64,000 nucleotides of DNA from Beijerinckiaceae bacterium (lineage in GTDB: Bacteria > Pseudomonadota > Alphaproteobacteria > Rhizobiales > Beijerinckiaceae), in NCBI GenBank assembly GCA_947454485.1, contig CANGJJ010000005.1, positions 62,001 through 126,000 of the forward strand, written 5' to 3'. Within the stretch, counting starts at the first letter, position 1; each line of letters opens with the position of its first letter. This document shows positions 45,398 through 54,036 of the stretch, piece by piece. The notes beneath the pieces are model-generated. The model was not told where the DNA came from. It worked only from the letters and a program-made list of their open reading frames with translations, and did no database searches. Made by a program: the position numbers and the translations under genes.

Positions 45398-46606
45398 TCA
45401 GACCTGCCCGAACTTGATGGAGATGAAGTCCAACTGCCACATGAGCGTCATTAACTCCATGACGCGGCGTGTGAGATCTTCACCACGCCCCGCTACAGTC
45501 GGCAGATTCGCAGCCTTTGCGATGATCTGCTCAATCGACAGAGCCCCATCGACGCAGCCCAAAATGGCCGCTTGAAAATCATCAAGCTCCATTTGCCAAT
45601 TTGGCCTGATCATGCGGCGACCTTCGATGTAACAGCGAAATCGAAAGACGGGCACATAATGACGCGCTGACGCTGAACCCAAGTCGATCCTGTAGGTCTG
45701 CGGCGCTCTGTCAGCGCGGCACGCCGTAAAGAAGTGGCAGCCATTGCGAAAATTGAGGCGCTCCATCATCGCCCAGCGCTGACGATCTGATGCAGCCGCC
45801 AGTGACGACACAAAACGACCATTCAGACCAAGGGGGATCTCGTAAGGCGCCCTCAAAAAGAAGTTTTGAAACTCAAGCCCGGCACCTTCCACCAACTCAA
45901 AGCAACCATCGACTGAATAACTTCGATCGCGGCCATGTAGAAACGTGTCCACCAACCCCGCATCATAAGCCAGATCTGGGGCCATCTGGATGTAACTCTG
46001 AACCGGATGATCGTTCGGCAGCAGTGATATGGCTTCTTTCACAAGCTCAAGAGAGTTTTCGTTTTGGCTCAGACCCAGATCACGAAACACCCCTTGCAGC
46101 ATTTCGACGCCAAGACGCCCGTAACATGCGTAGAGCATGAGTGCCATAACGCCATCTTGCCGCAGACATTGCGACAGGCAAACCAGACCCTTCAGCGGAT
46201 CGGCCAGATGATGAAGAACCCCGGTCGATATAATCAGATCAAATTCGCGCTGGAGAGACGACACCTCTTCAATCGGCAGCCTGTAGAGATCAAGATTTTT
46301 CAGATTATATTTGCGTTTGAGAGACGCGTGGTTGTCCAGCGATGACTGGCTCACATCAATTGCAACAACACAGGCCTGTGGATTCGTATAGGCCAAAACC
46401 GCCGCCTGATTGGTGCCACAGCCCGCCACAAGGATCTGCATGCCCGGCCAATAATCCCGATCGGGCCAGAACATCAGATGCGAATGGCTTGGATCGAACC
46501 ATTGCCAATTCGACTGAAGCCAACCGGGCAAATCCACGATGGGTTGAGGATAGACCCACCGTTCATATTGCGCCGAAACAACATCTGAGAGCGGATCCGT
46601 CGTCAT
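45398..46606 (-). CDS. Class I SAM-dependent methyltransferase with additional C-terminal domain
   Basis: MQILVAGCGTNQAAVLAYTNPQACVVAIDVSQSSLDNHASL; LIISTGVLHHLADPLKGL. Confidence 0.85.
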   Translation of the reverse strand: MTTDPLSDVVSAQYERWVYPQPIVDLPGWLQSNWQWFDPSHSHLMFWPDRDYWPGMQILVAGCGTNQAAVLAYTNPQACVVAIDVSQSSLDNHASLKRKYNLKNLDLYRLPIEEVSSLQREFDLIISTGVLHHLADPLKGLVCLSQCLRQDGVMALMLYACYGRLGVEMLQGVFRDLGLSQNENSLELVKEAISLLPNDHPVQSYIQMAPDLAYDAGLVDTFLHGRDRSYSVDGCFELVEGAGLEFQNFFLRAPYEIPLGLNGRFVSSLAAASDRQRWAMMERLNFRNGCHFFTACRADRAPQTYRIDLGSASARHYVPVFRFRCYIEGRRMIRPNWQMELDDFQAAILGCVDGALSIEQIIAKAANLPTVAGRGEDLTRRVMELMTLMWQLDFISIKFGQV

Positions 46607-46704
46607 AGCAGCCCCTTGAGTCCCGATACATCGTCATTGGCAAAAGACATTTGTGCAGACCAACGCCTTAGCCGTCGTATTGCAACGAAGTTTACGTATA
46701 TGCT

Positions 46705-47526
46705 GTGGCAAAACTTGAAGGTTCAAAGGCGAGTCTCATGACAATCGGTTGGGCTGAACTTCTGCTCGCAATAGCCTGGATAGGTCCATTCACATTCGCT
46801 GGGTTTTTTACGCTGATCGAACGCAAATATCCCGATGGCCAATATCCCAAAGAAAGCCATGTGAAGGTCAATTTTCTTTTCGGCGGAATGACGGCACTCA
46901 TATCTTTTTGCTTTCTGCAGACCATGCAGGACTCGATTGGTGCGACAATGAGCGTCTTTGATTTTGTCGATTTTTCAGACCCTGTGCTGCCTGAGATCCT
47001 GCACTACAGCCTGTGCTTTCTCTTCATTGACTTTGTCTATTATGCCCAACATCGGCTTTCTCATCATATATCGCTGCTCTGGCGACTGCATAAAGTACAT
47101 CACGGCGACGACAGGGTGACAGCTTCAACATCTCTCGTTCATCATCCACTCGAAGCGATCTTCGTTTCCGCGACTGCTTTTTCGATCTATGTGCTCGTCA
47201 ATATGCCTTTGGGCGTGATCCTGAGTTACGGGGCCGTGAATGCCGTTCATGTGGCTTTTGTTCACAGCAACATCACAATGCCCAGACGGCTCGAATGGAG
47301 CCTGTCAAAAATCATCTACACGCCAAGGCTTCACAAAATTCATCATTCAATCCGCATGGATGAAGGCAATTCCAATTTCGGCATGATCTTCGTGATCTGG
47401 GACCAGATGCTCAGGAGCTGGCGCTCTAGCGCCTGCGTCAGTCATGAAGCTCTGCAAATGGGAATTGAAGATTTCAAACACCCACGCTGGAACATGACAA
47501 AGCTTTTGCTTCTTCCCTTCAAATAA
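46705..47526 (+). CDS. Sterol desaturase / fatty acid hydroxylase superfamily
   Basis: Histidine clusters HRLSHH, HKVHH, HNSxx-like HSNI, HKIHH (DFVYYAQHRLSHHISLLWRLHKVHH). Confidence 0.88.
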   Translation: MAKLEGSKASLMTIGWAELLLAIAWIGPFTFAGFFTLIERKYPDGQYPKESHVKVNFLFGGMTALISFCFLQTMQDSIGATMSVFDFVDFSDPVLPEILHYSLCFLFIDFVYYAQHRLSHHISLLWRLHKVHHGDDRVTASTSLVHHPLEAIFVSATAFSIYVLVNMPLGVILSYGAVNAVHVAFVHSNITMPRRLEWSLSKIIYTPRLHKIHHSIRMDEGNSNFGMIFVIWDQMLRSWRSSACVSHEALQMGIEDFKHPRWNMTKLLLLPFK

Positions 47527-47555
47527 AGAGGCCTGCTTAGCAGCACGCCTTTCAA

Positions 47556-48071
47556 TCATGGCGGAGGTGAGCCACCGCCGCCGTTGCCGCCGCCGCCGCC
47601 ATTGTCTAGCGTTCTCAACGCGCAGGAGGGTTTACGCAGCGAATTCACCCCGACATAAGGCGCGAATGAATTGGGTACTGTGTAATTCAAACCTGCCGTC
47701 GAATAGGGCGCCTGAACGCCAACCGCAAACAGAGGCTGGTTGGTAGCAAAGCTCCAGCCCAATCCGGCTTCACCCTGAACATCGCAGCTTCCTGCGAGCC
47801 CCATGGCGCGGAAAGTTGGCATTGTCCAAGTCTTGCTATCGAGCGGAATAGCGACATCAAGCTTCGCACCCGTGACCTGCGAGGTGTGACGCGACTGTGT
47901 CGTGCGCACGCCCAGCACCAATTCTGGTTTGGACGCGCCAAAGTTCCACTGAATACCACCGAAGGCGAGGGTTTCGTTCCTGTTCGTCAGCGTTGTGGTG
48001 ACGACAGCTCCTGCTTGCGCATCACATGCGACAACAGAGCAGAGCAACAGTGCTGTAAGCGACTTATTCAT
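47556..48071 (-). CDS. Small secreted protein of unknown function, paralogue A (Gly-rich tail)
   Basis: Signal peptide; LAFGGIQWNFGASKPELVLGVRTTQSRHTSQVTGAK...; tandem with 48096-48569; ends NGGGGGNGGGGSPPP. Confidence 0.75.
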   Translation of the reverse strand: MNKSLTALLLCSVVACDAQAGAVVTTTLTNRNETLAFGGIQWNFGASKPELVLGVRTTQSRHTSQVTGAKLDVAIPLDSKTWTMPTFRAMGLAGSCDVQGEAGLGWSFATNQPLFAVGVQAPYSTAGLNYTVPNSFAPYVGVNSLRKPSCALRTLDNGGGGGNGGGGSPPP

Positions 48072-48095
48072 ATGCCTTGCCTTCCGCGAGCCGAT

Positions 48096-48569
48096 TTATA
48101 GAGGAGCGTTTGCCTTGAACGCACAGGCCGGCTTGCGCAGCGAATTCACACCCAGATAGGGAGCGAATGAATTGGGAATGGAATAGTTGACGCCAAGGGT
48201 TGAGTAAGGCGCCTGAACGCCCAGAGCGAAGAGCGGATGATTGGTGGCGAAATTCCAACCCAAACCAGCTTCACCCTGAACATCGCAACTGCCGGCAAGA
48301 CCCATGGCGCGGAACGTCGGCATCTTCCATCGGATGCTGTCCATGGGAATAGCCATTTCAAACTTCACGCCTGTCACATGAGACGTCGAATTGGATTGGG
48401 TCGAGCGTGCGCCCAAAACCAGTTCAGGCTTTGATGATCCAAAGTTCCATTGGATGCCACCAAAGACGACGGTCTCATTTTGCTTATGGAGAATTTCCAA
48501 ATTCGCAATGGACCACGCGGGCGTGGATGCGGTGACAACAAGAGCCAATGCGATCAGAATTTTCTTCAT
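48096..48569 (-). CDS. Small secreted protein of unknown function, paralogue B
   Basis: MKKILIALALVVTASTPAWS signal; VVFGGIQWNFGSSKPELVLGARSTQSNSTSHVTGVK. Confidence 0.75.
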   Translation of the reverse strand: MKKILIALALVVTASTPAWSIANLEILHKQNETVVFGGIQWNFGSSKPELVLGARSTQSNSTSHVTGVKFEMAIPMDSIRWKMPTFRAMGLAGSCDVQGEAGLGWNFATNHPLFALGVQAPYSTLGVNYSIPNSFAPYLGVNSLRKPACAFKANAPL

Positions 48570-48778
48570 AGCAAGAGTCGCTTTCATAAAGCTTGCGGAT
48601 CAAAATATTCATCAGCCAAACAACGATAAAAACAATCGAAAATGCTGGGTCAAAACTGCGTAGTTTCACCTATTGTGGGCACAATAACGCGATACAATTA
48701 TGGTGATCTCTTCCTCAGAAATCCGTCTCGTTAAACATAGACTTTGTCGTCATGATAGTGAACTTGAAGCATGAATAG

Positions 48779-48842
48779 TGAGACTCAGATTTGTCTCATG
48801 CGCTGAGAGCCCAAAGCTCAATGAGCGGGTGTTCGTTTTTTT
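48779..48842 (+). ncRNA. Candidate small RNA 3' portion: hairpin followed by intrinsic terminator
   Basis: TGAGAC TCAGATTT GTCTCA hairpin; CCCAAAGCTCAATGAGCGGG then TTTTTTT in a ~600 bp gene-free region. Confidence 0.35.
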
Positions 48843-49200
48843 ATCTTACTGATGCAGCCAAGCTAAATTTTCTGCCTGCCTAAATGACACATGACGTCAT
48901 AGCGTATAGCGCTCGTCTCATAACGTGAGTGGCGCGTGAGCTTCCGCAATTTTCAGAATGCGTCTCGCACTGGTTTAACGTCCCTGGGCAAACAACAGAG
49001 CGAAATGCGAATGGGATTGTTTGGGAGGACACTAAACTTGGCGCAGAGATTCCTGAAGATCATCCCAGCACGCGGCCATGACAGCCCGCATGTCTGGCGC
49101 TGACAAAAGGCTCACAAAGACTGGAAGGTGTTTGGAAGCTGGATGGGAGAGAGTTTCCAGCTTTTCCGGCGATGACCATTCCTGCCACTGGGGCAAGGAA

Positions 49201-49275
49201 TGGTGGGCGCGACAGGGATCGAACCTGTGACCCCTACCATGTCAAGGTAGTGCTCTCCCGCTGAGCTACGCGCCC
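49201..49275 (-). tRNA. tRNA-Val (anticodon GAC), CCA encoded
   Basis: GGGCGCGTAGCTCAGCGGGAGAGCACTACCTTGACATGGTAGGGGTCACAGGTTCGATCCCTGTCGCGCCCACCA; full cloverleaf. Confidence 0.97.
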
Positions 49276-49349
49276 GCCTGCGCCCTCAAGGGGCATGCGG
49301 AATGGAGGGGGGTATAGCGGCAAGCGTCGGTGGGCGCAAGCGCCGAACG

Positions 49350-49730
49350 TCACGCTGCCAAAAGACGCTGCACTTCGCTGACGAGATCGCGCAGATGGAA
49401 GGGCTTGGAGAGGATTTTGGCCTCTTTGGGCGCCTGATTGTCGGGGTTGAGCGCCACGGCGGCAAAACCGGTGATGAACATGACCTTCATATCCGGATCG
49501 AGCTCAGTGGCGCGGCGCGCCAGCTCAATCCCATCCATCTCCGGCATGACGATATCGGTCAGCAAAAGCTCGAAAGGTTCTTCGCGCAGGCGATTATAGG
49601 CCGACAGGCCATTGTCGAAGGAGGCGACCTCGAAGCCCGCATTCTGCAAAGCGCGCACAAGGAAGCGACGCATATCATTGTCGTCTTCTGCGAGCAGGAT
49701 CTTGGTGGACACAACGCCAGTCTCAGTCAT
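49350..49730 (-). CDS. cpdR: CpdR-type single-domain response regulator
   Basis: KILLAEDDNDMRRFLVRALQNAGFEVASFDNG...LLLTDIVMPEMDGIELARRATELDPDMKVMFITGFAAVAL...KILSKPFHLRDLVSEVQRLL. Confidence 0.92.
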   Translation of the reverse strand: MTETGVVSTKILLAEDDNDMRRFLVRALQNAGFEVASFDNGLSAYNRLREEPFELLLTDIVMPEMDGIELARRATELDPDMKVMFITGFAAVALNPDNQAPKEAKILSKPFHLRDLVSEVQRLLAA

Positions 49731-49881
49731 TTCAGCCTCGATACTTGACCTGCGACCATAGGGACCCAAGCGGGTAAATGATCAGTGAAGACAGACCTGA
49801 AATAGCCTCGTCAGCGTTAATTCTTTCTCTTGGCAGCGCCCGCCTCTCAAGGCAGTGTGGCCCCAAGGACCTGAAACAGCC

Positions 49882-50817
49882 ATGGATCGCTTCGACCTCA
49901 AAGCCTCTGCCCTGCCGCTGAGCAGCCCGGATTTCGGGACGCCCTGCGCGCCTGAGCTTGCGCGCCCGCTTGAGCTGATCGACCCCGCCCAGAGCCCCGG
50001 CCCGGTCGTGGTCTCCTCGCCCCATTCGGGCGCCATTTATCCGGCCGCCTTGATCGCGGCCTCCCAGCTCGACGCTTTTACCCTGCGCCGCTCCGAAGAT
50101 GCCTTTGTCGATCAACTCCTGAGCAGCGCGCCCGAGCTTGGTGTGCCTTTGCTCAAAGCCCATTTTCCGCGTGCCTATCTCGATGTGAATCGCGAGCCCT
50201 ATGAGCTTGATCCGCGCATGTTCGACGGGCCGCTGCCAAGCTATGTGAACAGCCGTTCTCTGCGTGTGGCTGGCGGGCTTGGCACGATCGCGCGCGTTGT
50301 GGGCGAGGCCAAAGACATCTATCCGCGCCGCCTGCCGGTGAGCGAGGCTTTCGCGCGGATTGAGGCACTCTATGTGCCGTGGCATCGCACATTGCGCGGC
50401 GTGATGGCGCGCGCCCATCGCCTGCATGGGCAGGCCGTGCTGATCGACTGCCACTCCATGCCCTCGCATAATGGCCGCGCTGAGCGCATCAAGACCGATA
50501 TTGTCTTGGGGGATCGCTATGGAACGAGCTGCGATCCTGCCGTGACCGATGCTGCCGACAGCGTTTTGAGCTCATTGGGCTATCGCGTCTCACGCAACAA
50601 ACCCTATGCAGGCGGCTTCATCACCGAACATTACGGCGACCCGGCGATGGGCTGGCATGCGCTGCAAATCGAAATCAACCGCGCGCTCTATATGGATGAA
50701 GCCACGCTCGAACCCCTGCCCTCTTTTGAAGACCTCAAAGGCCATCTGCATCAGATGATCGCGCAGATTGTGGAGGTTGTGGACAGACCCGGCCAGCGGC
50801 GCCTCGCGGCGGAGTGA
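49882..50817 (+). CDS. N-formylglutamate amidohydrolase family protein (paralogue 2)
   Basis: VVSSPHSGAIYPAALIAASQLDAFTLRRSEDAFVDQLL; YLDVNREPYELDPRMF; LIDCHSMPSH. Confidence 0.92.
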   Translation: MDRFDLKASALPLSSPDFGTPCAPELARPLELIDPAQSPGPVVVSSPHSGAIYPAALIAASQLDAFTLRRSEDAFVDQLLSSAPELGVPLLKAHFPRAYLDVNREPYELDPRMFDGPLPSYVNSRSLRVAGGLGTIARVVGEAKDIYPRRLPVSEAFARIEALYVPWHRTLRGVMARAHRLHGQAVLIDCHSMPSHNGRAERIKTDIVLGDRYGTSCDPAVTDAADSVLSSLGYRVSRNKPYAGGFITEHYGDPAMGWHALQIEINRALYMDEATLEPLPSFEDLKGHLHQMIAQIVEVVDRPGQRRLAAE

Positions 50818-50889
50818 AGGGCCCTTGCGGGCGGCAGTCGGCAGATCGGCAGTGGGCAGTCGTGTGCGGTGATGGTGCCCCACTCCGCC

Positions 50890-51142
50890 AACACACGATC
50901 CCCTCATCCGCCGCCATCCGGCGGCACCTTCTCCCACTGGGAGAAGGATGACGAAGGATTGCTACAAACTAAAAAGAAGAGGCGCCCGCTCCTCCCAGTG
51001 GGAGGAGCTGTCGGCGGATGCCGACTGAGGCGGGGATCGAGACTTTCAGAATGAGGCTCACACTGGGCGAGCCTCACTCCGCCAACATCCGATCCCCTCA
51101 TCCGCCCGCATCCGCGGGCACCTTCTCCCACTGGGAGAAGGA
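50890..51142. repeat. Dispersed palindromic repeat, copy B plus partial extra copy
   Basis: CTCCTCCCAGTGGGAGGAGCTGTCGGCGGATGCCGACTGAGGCGGGGATCGAGACTTTCAG...CATCCGCGGGCACCTTCTCCCACTGGGAGAAGG; partial copy at 50897-50947. Confidence 0.8.
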
Positions 51143-51151
51143 AAACCCGGC

Positions 51152-51240
51152 CCCAAAAAGAAAAGAGGCCGCGGTGAGGCGGCCCCAAGTCAAGGGAGGA
51201 AACGCCCAAAGGAGGGCATTTGCGCCCCGACATGCGGGAC
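51152..51240 (-). ncRNA. suhB/MmgR (alpha-r8)-like sRNA, copy 1
   Basis: Minus strand GCCCTCCTTTGGGCGTTTCCTCCCTTGACTTGGGGCCGCCTCACCGCGGCCTCTTTTCTTTTTGG with terminator; exact 5' end uncertain. Confidence 0.7.
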
Positions 51241-51362
51241 GCGAGGGGGATATGGCTGCATTTGCAGATGATTGCAAGTGCAAACAGCGAAGATTCGCAC
51301 ATTTTGGGAATTCTAACGTAGCGGGAGGGTTAATCGACCGCTCACGGCACCTTTTAAGGTAC

Positions 51363-51460
51363 CCCAAAAGAAAGGAGGCCGCCGGCAAGTGCACAGCGGC
51401 CCCAAGTCTAGGGAGGAAACGCCCAAGAAGGGCAAGCAACACCGAGGTGTTGCATAGGCA
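51363..51460 (-). ncRNA. suhB/MmgR (alpha-r8)-like sRNA, copy 2
   Basis: Minus strand GCAACACCTCGGTGTTGCTTGCCCTTCTTGGGCGTTTCCTCCCTAGACTTGGGGCCGCTGTGCACTTGCCGGCGGCCTCCTTTCTTTTGGG; exact 5' end uncertain. Confidence 0.7.
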
Positions 51461-51576
51461 TATGTATAATGCTGCATTGCACAAAAAGCAAGAGCTTTTT
51501 TTGGGTTCCTGCAGAACGGCGCAGACAGGCCCTTGCCGGTTCATGTATGTCTGGCCACCAATCTACGGGAGCAGCC

Positions 51577-52374
51577 ATGAAGCCGGTCGATTTTGCCCAT
51601 TTCGTTGAAGATCTGGCCCGAACATCCGGCGAGGCGATTCTCCCCTTTTTTCGCACGGCCATCGGCGCCGACGACAAAGCTCCGGGCGGCGTTTTTGATC
51701 CTGTGACAGAGGCGGACCGCGCCGCTGAAGCTGCGATGCGCCGTCTCATCACGCAGGCCTTTCCCCATCACGGTATTATCGGCGAAGAATTCGGCAATCA
51801 GAATGAAGATGCTGAATGGGTCTGGGTGCTCGATCCGATCGACGGCACCAAGAGCTTCATCTCCGGCATGCCGGTGTGGGGCACATTGATCGGCCTGCAG
51901 CATCAAGGCACGCCTTGCTATGGTGTGATGAACCAACCTTTCACACGCGAGCGCTTTACCGGTGACGGCAAAAGCGCCTCATGGCGCGGCATGGATTTGC
52001 ATGGGCAGATGAGTGAGCGCCGCTTGCATGTGCGCGCCTGCGAAAATCTTGCGCAAGCAACTTTGATGACAACCCATCCTGCGCTTCTGGCAGAAGGCAC
52101 GCTCGCACCTTATCGCCGCGTGGAAGAGCAAGTGCGCCTGTCGCGCTATGGTGGTGATTGCTATGCCTACTGCATGTTGGCCGCTGGCCATGTTGATCTT
52201 GTCATCGAGAGCGGATTGAAGCCTTTCGACATTGTCGCTCTGGTGCCGATCGTTGAAGGCGCTGGCGGTGTGATCACCAGCTGGGATGGTGGCAGTCCTG
52301 CCAAGGGTGGCTCTATCATCGCCTCTGGTGACAAGCGCATTCATGAGCAAGCTTTGAAGCGCCTCAACGCCTGA
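51577..52374 (+). CDS. Inositol-monophosphatase family protein (SuhB/HisN-like)
   Basis: DPVTEADRAAEAAMRRLI; GIIGEEFG; WVLDPIDGTKSFISGMPVWGTLIGL; GGDCYAYCMLAAGHVDLVIE. Confidence 0.92.
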   Translation: MKPVDFAHFVEDLARTSGEAILPFFRTAIGADDKAPGGVFDPVTEADRAAEAAMRRLITQAFPHHGIIGEEFGNQNEDAEWVWVLDPIDGTKSFISGMPVWGTLIGLQHQGTPCYGVMNQPFTRERFTGDGKSASWRGMDLHGQMSERRLHVRACENLAQATLMTTHPALLAEGTLAPYRRVEEQVRLSRYGGDCYAYCMLAAGHVDLVIESGLKPFDIVALVPIVEGAGGVITSWDGGSPAKGGSIIASGDKRIHEQALKRLNA

Positions 52375-53334
52375 TCAGGCCGAGCTTGTCTCAAGCGTCA
52401 TCGAGCCGGGGACAAAGGCATCAAAAGCCGCCCAAAATTGCGCGCGCAGATCCTCCCGCTCTTGCAAAATTTCATGATGAGAGCCGGGCAGAACAATCAC
52501 ACTGCCAGCTTTGAGCCTTTGCCCAAAGCGTTCAATCGCGCGCGCATCCGTCACACGATCAGATCCCGCACATAAAACTAATGTCGGCACCATAATGCGG
52601 CGCGGATATTCGGCATCCGCAAATTCATCCATCAACCGAAAGGCGGCATTGACCCAGCCAATGGTGGGATCGCCGAGGCTCAGCCTGTCATCCGCGCGCA
52701 ACACGTCCGCACAGCGATGATAGCGCGCCTCATCATGGGTGAGTTTGTTGCCATAATAAGCGCGCATCAAACGTGCTTGCGATGTACCCAAGGGAATGAA
52801 GGCCGCGCCCAATCCAATGGCGTCGAGCAATTCAGCGAGCGCGCGTGAGGCGCGCGGAAAATGCAAACCATATAGATCAATCATCGGTGCTGTGGTGACA
52901 ATGCGCGCGAAGGGTGAGCGCCCCGCGCGGGCTTGCGCCAGGACAATCGCACCACCCATGGAATGGGCGAGCGCAAACCACGGGCGCGGACAAAAGGGTT
53001 CGAGCACTTGCGCGAGGATCGCATCAAGATCGCGCTCATAGATCGAGAAGTCGTCAATATGGCCTTTGAGGCGATTGGGCAGTTCACGCTCTGACAATCC
53101 TTGGCCGCGCCAATCAAAGGCAACAACGCTGAGTTTGCGCGCCAGCAACTCGCCCACCGTTTCAAAATATTTCTCGATGAATTCTGCGCGGCCCTGACAG
53201 ATCACCACCGTGCCGCAAGAAACACCGGCGGGGTGCCAGCGCGTGACGCGCAGATCAAGCCCATCGGCCGTGCGCAGAGTGGCGGTGAGATGGCCGCCGG
53301 GCGCTGGATTATCGGGGGTCAGAACAAGATCCAT
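52375..53334 (-). CDS. Alpha/beta hydrolase (lysophospholipase / serine aminopeptidase type)
   Basis: VICQGRAEFIEKYFETVGELLARKLSVVAFDWRGQGLS; LAHSMGGAI; PGSHHEILQE. Confidence 0.9.
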   Translation of the reverse strand: MDLVLTPDNPAPGGHLTATLRTADGLDLRVTRWHPAGVSCGTVVICQGRAEFIEKYFETVGELLARKLSVVAFDWRGQGLSERELPNRLKGHIDDFSIYERDLDAILAQVLEPFCPRPWFALAHSMGGAIVLAQARAGRSPFARIVTTAPMIDLYGLHFPRASRALAELLDAIGLGAAFIPLGTSQARLMRAYYGNKLTHDEARYHRCADVLRADDRLSLGDPTIGWVNAAFRLMDEFADAEYPRRIMVPTLVLCAGSDRVTDARAIERFGQRLKAGSVIVLPGSHHEILQEREDLRAQFWAAFDAFVPGSMTLETSSA

Positions 53335-53516
53335 GGGAAGACTTATAGCGCAGCCAGCCGCGCGCGACAGGGCCACCGCCCCTCTTGCAAAGCGGCAATC
53401 CCATTCCCACCTTTTTTCTGCGCGGGCCAAACCGGACGCGCATCAACCCTAGGGCGCCCGGATGGGGCCTCACCGGCACACCAGGCGTCCATGTCGCTCA
53501 GATGAGGATATGAACC

Positions 53517-53984
53517 ATGCGTCACTTTGATCTGTCCCCCCTCTACCGCTCCACGGTCGGCTTTGACCGTATGTTCTCCCTGCTCGATCAGGTGACAGGC
53601 GGCGGCGATGGAACAACCACTTATCCGCCCTACAATATCGAGCGCACCGGCGAGAACGCCTACCGCATCACTGTTGCGGTTGCGGGCTTTGCTGAAGATG
53701 ACCTCGCCATTGAGGTGAAAGAAGGCGTCCTGCTCATTCGCGGGTCGAAAGAGAACCGCGCCGCTGACGCTGAGCGCGAAACTGAAGTCCTGTATCAAGG
53801 CATCGCAGCCCGCGCTTTCGAGCGACGCTTCCAACTGGCCGATCATGTCGAAGTCACAGGTGCCAGCCTGCGCAACGGCCTTCTCCATGTTGAGCTGACG
53901 CGCCATATTCCCGAAGCACAAAAGCCGCGCCGCATCGAGATCGGCGGGCCGAAATCCGTCGAGGCCACGCGCGAAGCTGCGTAA
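53517..53984 (+). CDS. Hsp20/IbpA-type small heat-shock protein
   Basis: YPPYNIERTGENAYRITVAVAGFAEDDLAIEVKEGVLLIRGSKE; ARAFERRFQLADHVEVTGASLRNGLLHVELTRHIPE. Confidence 0.95.
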   Translation: MRHFDLSPLYRSTVGFDRMFSLLDQVTGGGDGTTTYPPYNIERTGENAYRITVAVAGFAEDDLAIEVKEGVLLIRGSKENRAADAERETEVLYQGIAARAFERRFQLADHVEVTGASLRNGLLHVELTRHIPEAQKPRRIEIGGPKSVEATREAA

Positions 53985-54007
53985 CGACGCCGCACCGGAC
54001 AGACTGA

Positions 54008-54036
54008 AAAGGGCACCTCTCGCGGGTGCCCTTTTT
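54008..54036 (+). terminator. Intrinsic terminator of hsp20
   Basis: AAAAGGGCACCTCTCGCGGGTGCCCTTTTTAA. Confidence 0.7.

Noticed and set aside
50876-51142. CRISPR array suggested by repeated palindromic blocks
   Set aside because: Blocks are few, unevenly spaced and of two different palindrome types, with a matching inverted copy 34 kb away; no cas genes present.
51098-51544. 148-aa minus-strand ORF across the sRNA tandem
   Set aside because: It spans the repeat element and two terminator hairpins; the duplicated sRNA structure explains the sequence better.
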